From: Croceimicrobium sp965228705
GTDB lineage: Bacteria > Bacteroidota > Bacteroidia > Flavobacteriales > Schleiferiaceae
DNA: 64,000 nt
Direction of reading: 5' to 3'
NCBI RefSeq assembly: GCF_965228705.1
Contig: NZ_OZ245832.1
Span: forward strand, 2,976,001-3,040,000
The translations under genes and the position numbers were made by a program. This document shows, one piece after another, positions 59,091 to 64,000 of this stretch; position 1 is the first letter of the stretch, and the number at the start of each line of letters is the position of its first letter. The notes beneath the pieces are model-generated. The model was given only the letters and a program-made list of their open reading frames with translations. It had not been told where the DNA came from and searched no databases.

Positions 59091-60586
59091 TGCGGATCTT
59101 CCAAACATCCTTGTTATTAAGCCTGGTATTGGCGGCTTGTCAACCGCAGGAAATTGCTCCTCAATTGGAGGTTTATCAAAGTTCGGCCAGTGGGGATCGC
59201 TTAAAGAAGCTTAATGCCGTTCTAGGTCAGGCAGACTTTCAAATTGATTTGGATAGCACCCAGCATTTTCAGCGCATCGAAGGTTTTGGCGGGGCTATCA
59301 CCGAATCCAGTGCCCATCTTATTCAAGCCCTTCCGGCAGATCAGCGCCAAGCGCTATTGGCGGCCTATTTTAGTGATAGCGCTTCGGCCTATAATTTGGC
59401 CCGCCTGCATATCAATTCCTGCGATTTTTCCCTTTCCTCCTATGCCTATGTGACGGAGGGCGATACCACCTTGAACAGTTTTGATCTGGCTCCGGATCGC
59501 GATGATATCATTCCCACCGCCCAGCAAGCCCTGGCTTTGGCCGATGGGGATTTACGCTTTTTTGCCTCTCCTTGGACTGCTCCACCCTGGATGAAGGATA
59601 ATAAGCATTGGTATGGCGGCAAGCTATTGCCCAAATACTATGATCTCTGGGCTCAGTATTTTGTGAAATATGCCCAGGCTTATGCCGATGAAGGCCTCCC
59701 CATTTGGGGCTTTACTATCGAAAATGAACCCTTGGGTAATGATGCCAATTGGGAGAGCATGCATTTTAGTCCCGAAGAAATGGCTCAATTCATTAAAGGG
59801 CATTTGGCTCCCACTTTGAAAGCCGCAGGATTGGAGTCTCAGCTTTTTATCTACGATCAAAATCGAGGAAAAGAACTAGAAGAATGGGCCGATCATCTCT
59901 TAAGTGATAGCAGCCTGCTTCCCGAAATTTATGGCACCGCGGTGCATTGGTATACCAGTACTTATAAGTGGTTCCCCGAATCTTTACAGCATACCCATAA
60001 ACTGGCTCCAGGCAAGCAAATTTGGAATACCGAGGCCTGTGTAGATGCCGAAGTTCCACACTGGCAGGATGATGCCTGGTATTGGAAAAAAGAGGCCACC
60101 GACTGGGGTTATACTTGGGCTCCTGAATCAGATAAGCCGGATCATCCCAAATATGTTCCCGTGTATCGCTATGCCCGTGATATTATTGGCTGTCTTAATA
60201 ATGAGGTAAGCGCCTGGGTAGATTGGAATATCGTTCTCGATCGGCAAGGCGGGCCTAATCATGCCTCCAATTGGTGTGTGGCGCCGGTGATTGTAGATAC
60301 GGCCAGCGCAGAGATTTACTACACTCCACTTTATGATGCGCTACGTCATTTTAGCCATTTCATTAAGGCGGGAGCTTACAAGATCCAAGCCGAATCGAAT
60401 TTGCCGGAAGGCGTGCATTTTACCGCCGTTCGCAATCCGGATGGCAGTCTGGCTTTAGTTGTTTTAAACACGACTAATCAAGAACTAAATATTGAACTGA
60501 AACTGGAAGATCAGCAATTGGGCTTAACGGCAATTGCGCCGGCAGCCTTGCAAAGCCTGGTGATTCCGGTTAAAGGAAAAGCATAA
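59090..60586 (+). CDS. GH30 family lipoprotein, probable beta-1,6-glucosidase/glucanase
   Basis: The start at ATG 59090 overlaps the GH16 stop and gives a lipoprotein signal (lipobox LAAC ending at Cys17); an in-frame ATG at 59027 is inside the GH16 gene. The 498-residue protein is a GH30 (beta/alpha)8 barrel with a side beta domain. The acid/base is E213 in TIENEPLG and the nucleophile is E315 in IWNTEACVD; IEGFGGAITESSA is the N-terminal family motif. GH30 enzymes in laminarin loci remove beta-1,6-linked glucose side chains, so debranching of laminarin is the best inference. Confidence 0.88.
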   Translation: MRIFQTSLLLSLVLAACQPQEIAPQLEVYQSSASGDRLKKLNAVLGQADFQIDLDSTQHFQRIEGFGGAITESSAHLIQALPADQRQALLAAYFSDSASAYNLARLHINSCDFSLSSYAYVTEGDTTLNSFDLAPDRDDIIPTAQQALALADGDLRFFASPWTAPPWMKDNKHWYGGKLLPKYYDLWAQYFVKYAQAYADEGLPIWGFTIENEPLGNDANWESMHFSPEEMAQFIKGHLAPTLKAAGLESQLFIYDQNRGKELEEWADHLLSDSSLLPEIYGTAVHWYTSTYKWFPESLQHTHKLAPGKQIWNTEACVDAEVPHWQDDAWYWKKEATDWGYTWAPESDKPDHPKYVPVYRYARDIIGCLNNEVSAWVDWNIVLDRQGGPNHASNWCVAPVIVDTASAEIYYTPLYDALRHFSHFIKAGAYKIQAESNLPEGVHFTAVRNPDGSLALVVLNTTNQELNIELKLEDQQLGLTAIAPAALQSLVIPVKGKA

Positions 60587-63500
60587 ATGAGGAAAGTAAA
60601 GCTGGGATCGCAAGTATTGCAAGCGCAAGCCATGGAAGCCAAAGGTGACTTTGTAAGTTTTGAAGGGCAAGCCTTTTACCGTATCCAAAAGGTAAATGCC
60701 ATGCCTCCCTTTTTTATGACTTTGGTGAGTCCCTACGATCACTGGTTATTTGTGGCTAGCAATGGCGGTCTTACGGCCGGTCGTGCTGAAGCTGAAAAAG
60801 CACTTTTCCCCTATTATACCGATGATAAGCTAATTGATAATGCGGCCTTCACTGGTCCGCGTACTCTTATTCGAGTGGAGAATAAGGACGATCAGAGCCT
60901 TTCCCTTTGGGAGCCTTTCGACCCTAATGAAAGGGGCTGGTATCAAATCGAGCGGAATCTCTACAAAAGCTTGCAAGCCGATCAATTGGTATTTGAAGAA
61001 ATTAACCTGGATCTTCAGCTGCGTTTCGCCTATCGTTGGGCCTTCTCGCAAAAGCATGGTTTTGTGCGCGATTGCTGGTTGGAGAATTTATCCGATCAAA
61101 ATCAAAAAATTGAATGTCTCGATGGTCTGGAGAACCTCTTGCCTTATGGGGTAGAAACCCTCATGCAAGATCGGCGCAGTACCTTGGTAGACGCCTATAA
61201 AAAAAATGAGCTGGAGCCCGAAACTGCTTTGGGCATATTCAGCCTTAGCTCCAATATTGTAGACAAGGCCGAACCTAGCGAATCTTTAATTGCCAATGTG
61301 GTTTGGTCGCCTCAAAAGCCAGATCTCTGCCTCTTAAGCAGTGCGCAGATTAAGAACTTCCAGCAAGGTGGAGATTTGGAAGCAGAGACTTTTACTAAGG
61401 CCCAAAAAGCGGCTTGGTTGGCTTTACGCCGATGGGATTTAAAAGCCGGGCAAAAAGTGCAGTGGAGCTTGGTGGCAGAAGTAGGCCTATCCACCGCCAA
61501 GGTGCATAATTTAAAAGCCGAGCTGCAAGCACCTGGAATAGCCGCCAGCCTGGAGAAAGAAATAGCCCAGAGTCGCCTGGAGCTCGAAAGCCTAGTGGCT
61601 AAGGCCGATGGCTTGCAATGTAGTGGCAATGCCTTGGTGCAAAGTCGGCACTACAGCAATGTGCTTTACAATATCATGCGGGGCGGGCTTTTCGAATCGG
61701 GCTATCAAATCGATAGTCAGGATTTTAAGCAATACCTCAAACTTAGCAATCGGCCCCTAGCCCTAAAGGAGCAAAGCCTGCTGGACTCCTTACCCGCTAA
61801 ACTGACTTATTCAGAGCTATTAAGCTTTGTTCAGAAAAGTGTCAATCTCGATTTGCGTCGTTTGGCCAGTGAATATTTACCCCTGAGTTTTAGTCGTCGC
61901 CATGGCGATCCCTCGCGTCCCTGGAATCGTTTTAGCATCCAACATTTGGATGAACAAGGGCAGAAAATTCTCAATTATGAAGGCAATTGGCGGGATATCT
62001 TCCAAAATTGGGAGGCCCTGGCTTATTCCTTTCCTGCCTTTATCGAGGGCATGATTTTCAAATTTGTGAATGCCAGCACGGTGGATGGCTACAACCCTTA
62101 TCGCATCGCCAAAAATGGCATCGATTGGGAAGTGATTGAGCCGGATGATCCCTGGTCTTTTATTGGCTATTGGGGCGATCATCAATTGATCTACCTCCTG
62201 CGCTTATTGGAGCATTGCGAAAAACATTATCCGCGAAAGCTGGCCGGCCTTTGCAACGAAAATTGTTTTGTGTACGCCGATGTACCCTACCGACTGAAAA
62301 GCTATGCGGAGATTCTTCAAGATCCGCAGGATACCATTCTTTTTGATCAAGCGCTCCATGCGCAGGCCGAATCCCGCTTTAAGGAAATCGGTGCCGATGG
62401 TAAATTGATCTGGAATTCGGATAAACCTCTAAGAGCAAATCTGGGCGAAAAAATTATGCTTAGCCTGCTCACTAAGCTCTACAATTTGGTGCCTGGCGGT
62501 GGGATTTGGATGAATACCCAAAGGCCAGAATGGAATGATGCTAATAATGCCCTAGTCGGTCAGGGCTTGAGTATGGTAAGCCTTTATTACCTGCGTCGTT
62601 TTATGGCCTTTATGCTCGATTGGATAGCCAATGATGAGGGCGAATGGCAGTTGAATTCGACCCTAATGGCTCTTTACAAAGACCTGAATTTGATTGTAAA
62701 GGAGCATAGCAATAAAGAGCGTTTCAGCGATAGCGAACGCAAAGACTTTATGGATCGCATGGGCTTAGCGGGTGAGGCCTATCGGCAATTAGCCTACCGC
62801 GGCGAATTAGGGGTGAAGGAGCCTTTAAGGCTGAAGGACCTCCGCGACTTCTGTGAACAGACCCTGGAATTGGTAGACCGCAGTATTGCTGAAAACCGCA
62901 AGGAGAATGCCTTGTACCATGCTTATAATTTACTGGCCATAGAAGAGAAAGAAGCGCAGATAGAGCATCTGTACGAAATGCTCGAAGGCCAGGTAGCGGT
63001 ATTGAGTGCCGAGAAACTTAATCCGGCAGAAGCCCTGGAAGTGCTGGATGCCTTAAAAGCATCGGCCATGTACCGAGAAGATCAGTATTCCTATTTGCTT
63101 TATCCCGATCGGCAATTGGCGGGCTTTTTAGAGAAGAATCGCATTCGCCCCGAGCAAATTGAAGGCAAGCAATTAACAAGTGCTTTGCTCGAAAAAGATG
63201 TGCAAGGGGATTATCATTTTAAAGGTCAATTCCGCAATGCTAAGGATCTAAAGGCGGCTTTGGAAAAGCTGGCCTTAGAAGATCAGGCCGAAGCAGTAGA
63301 TGCCGAGGCTAAGTTTTGGTTTGAGCTCTATGAGCAATCTTTTGTGCATCGCGAGTTTACCGGGCGCTCCGGAACTTTTTACGGTTATGAAGGGCTGGGC
63401 AGCATTTACTGGCACATGGTTTCCAAATTGCTTTTAGCAGTGCAAGAGAATTTGCGGGCCGCGAAGCACAATGGCGCTTCGGCCGATATTTTAGGTCGCT

Positions 63501-64000
63501 TGATCGATCATTATTATGAAATCCGAGCGGGAATTGGGGCTAATAAAAGTCCACAGTTATACGGTGCCTTTCCCTTTGATGCCTATTCCCATACCCCTTC
63601 CACCGCTGGAGCCCAGCAACCGGGAATGACCGGCCAGGTGAAGGAAGATGTGCTAAACCGCTGGGCCGAATTGGGCCTCGAAGTACAGGCTGGACAATTG
63701 CATCTGGATCCTTTTTTCCTGGCGGAAGATGAATTTTTACAGGAAGGCAGAAGCTTTAAATATGTGGATGCAGCTGGCCAATGGCAAAGCCTAGATGTTG
63801 AAGTCGGGGAGCTGGCATTTAGCTATTGCTCCGTGCCCTTTATCTACCGCAAGGCTCAAGAAGCAAAGCTGCGAATTGAATTCTTTGGAGCGGCTCCCGA
63901 AGAATATTCAGAGCTGCAAATCAATGAAAAATGGAGTCGATCGCTATTTGATCGACATCACGATATACAAGTAATAAGGGTGGATCTGCCCTTGCACTAA
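60587..64000 (+). CDS. GH94-related phosphorylase, probably beta-1,3-glucan phosphorylase (GH149/GH161 type)
   Basis: A complete 1137-residue cytoplasmic protein (no signal peptide) ending in TAA at 63998-64000. Its first half is a GH94-like beta-sandwich (SPYDHWLFVASNGGLTAGRAEAEKALFPYYTDDK; LWEPFDPNERG). An (alpha/alpha)6 barrel follows with DDPWSFIGYWGDHQLIYLLRLLEH and MNTQRPEWNDANNALVG. The WND Asp (D651) corresponds to the general acid of GH94-type phosphorylases. The length is much greater than cellobiose phosphorylases (about 800) and matches GH149/GH161 beta-1,3-glucan phosphorylases. It would convert imported beta-1,3-oligosaccharides and phosphate to glucose 1-phosphate. It starts on the base after the GH30 stop. 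Confidence 0.8.
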   Translation: MRKVKLGSQVLQAQAMEAKGDFVSFEGQAFYRIQKVNAMPPFFMTLVSPYDHWLFVASNGGLTAGRAEAEKALFPYYTDDKLIDNAAFTGPRTLIRVENKDDQSLSLWEPFDPNERGWYQIERNLYKSLQADQLVFEEINLDLQLRFAYRWAFSQKHGFVRDCWLENLSDQNQKIECLDGLENLLPYGVETLMQDRRSTLVDAYKKNELEPETALGIFSLSSNIVDKAEPSESLIANVVWSPQKPDLCLLSSAQIKNFQQGGDLEAETFTKAQKAAWLALRRWDLKAGQKVQWSLVAEVGLSTAKVHNLKAELQAPGIAASLEKEIAQSRLELESLVAKADGLQCSGNALVQSRHYSNVLYNIMRGGLFESGYQIDSQDFKQYLKLSNRPLALKEQSLLDSLPAKLTYSELLSFVQKSVNLDLRRLASEYLPLSFSRRHGDPSRPWNRFSIQHLDEQGQKILNYEGNWRDIFQNWEALAYSFPAFIEGMIFKFVNASTVDGYNPYRIAKNGIDWEVIEPDDPWSFIGYWGDHQLIYLLRLLEHCEKHYPRKLAGLCNENCFVYADVPYRLKSYAEILQDPQDTILFDQALHAQAESRFKEIGADGKLIWNSDKPLRANLGEKIMLSLLTKLYNLVPGGGIWMNTQRPEWNDANNALVGQGLSMVSLYYLRRFMAFMLDWIANDEGEWQLNSTLMALYKDLNLIVKEHSNKERFSDSERKDFMDRMGLAGEAYRQLAYRGELGVKEPLRLKDLRDFCEQTLELVDRSIAENRKENALYHAYNLLAIEEKEAQIEHLYEMLEGQVAVLSAEKLNPAEALEVLDALKASAMYREDQYSYLLYPDRQLAGFLEKNRIRPEQIEGKQLTSALLEKDVQGDYHFKGQFRNAKDLKAALEKLALEDQAEAVDAEAKFWFELYEQSFVHREFTGRSGTFYGYEGLGSIYWHMVSKLLLAVQENLRAAKHNGASADILGRLIDHYYEIRAGIGANKSPQLYGAFPFDAYSHTPSTAGAQQPGMTGQVKEDVLNRWAELGLEVQAGQLHLDPFFLAEDEFLQEGRSFKYVDAAGQWQSLDVEVGELAFSYCSVPFIYRKAQEAKLRIEFFGAAPEEYSELQINEKWSRSLFDRHHDIQVIRVDLPLH

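Overview
The window is chromosomal DNA of a Bacteroidota bacterium, most likely a marine flavobacterial lineage. Evidence: a PorZ-like type IX secretion system (T9SS) component, at least eight secreted proteins ending in T9SS sorting domains, a porZ-recO junction, DUF4837, a single-gene TatA, an RDD/SpoIIM/DUF4129/DUF4350/MoxR/DUF58 cluster, promoter elements of the TAnnTTTG type, and weak or absent Shine-Dalgarno sites with several TTG/GTG starts in tightly overlapping genes. The exact genus cannot be read from the sequence. No rRNA, tRNA, CRISPR array, insertion sequence or prophage was seen. No gene-free stretch exceeds about 300 bp.

Layout. 1-6.9 kb: housekeeping and envelope genes (porZ end, recO, DUF4837 lipoprotein, LysM lytic transglycosylase, gatA, tatA). 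7.1-12.5 kb: a solitary AAA/DUF4143 ATPase behind a palindrome, an orphan ABC ATPase, a non-canonical SDR, an ALDH8-type aldehyde dehydrogenase, a small membrane protein and a GNAT. 12.5-21.2 kb: a minus-strand run of secreted or surface proteins, including one T9SS protein split by a one-base frameshift and one apparently truncated barrel. 21.4-23.1 kb: a LytS/LytTR two-component pair. 23.3-30.7 kb: JmjC-like cupin, Cys-rich unknown, secreted serine hydrolase, TPR-HTH membrane regulator, BNR and LamG T9SS proteins. 30.7-37.6 kb: the RDD-SpoIIM-MoxR-DUF58 cluster. 37.6-40.3 kb: lipoprotein, rmuC, marC. 40.4-44.2 kb: an overlapping operon of a fatty acid hydroxylase-like enzyme, a two-DTG aspartyl protease, a protein with four tandem CBM48-like modules and a lipoprotein. 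44.3-50.5 kb: a GbsR/MarR-type regulator followed by tolC, adaptor and RND pump genes, with two matched operators. 50.6-52.9 kb: ECF sigma factor, anti-sigma and a beta-solenoid-like exported protein. 53.1-64 kb: a beta-glucan (laminarin-like) utilisation locus.

How the genes work together. In the last region a T9SS-exported multi-module binding protein diverges from an NrtR-type Nudix regulator. The regulator is followed by a sugar-porter MFS permease, a GH16 lipoprotein (endo-beta-1,3-glucanase type), a GH30 lipoprotein (probably a beta-1,6 side-chain glucosidase) and a 1137-residue cytoplasmic GH94-related phosphorylase that resembles beta-1,3-glucan phosphorylases. This suggests surface cleavage and debranching, uptake, then phosphorolysis to glucose 1-phosphate, with no SusC/SusD pair inside the window. 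The efflux region looks like a self-contained switch: two identical operator arms lie exactly 34 bp before the regulator start and exactly 34 bp before tolC.

The most noteworthy observations are that operator pair; the strictly alternating Tyr ladder in the protein encoded behind the ECF sigma factor; the four-CBM48 protein with no catalytic domain; the frameshifted T9SS gene; the SDR lacking the YxxxK pair; and candidate regulatory palindromes upstream of the AAA ATPase, the LytTR system and the Nudix regulator.
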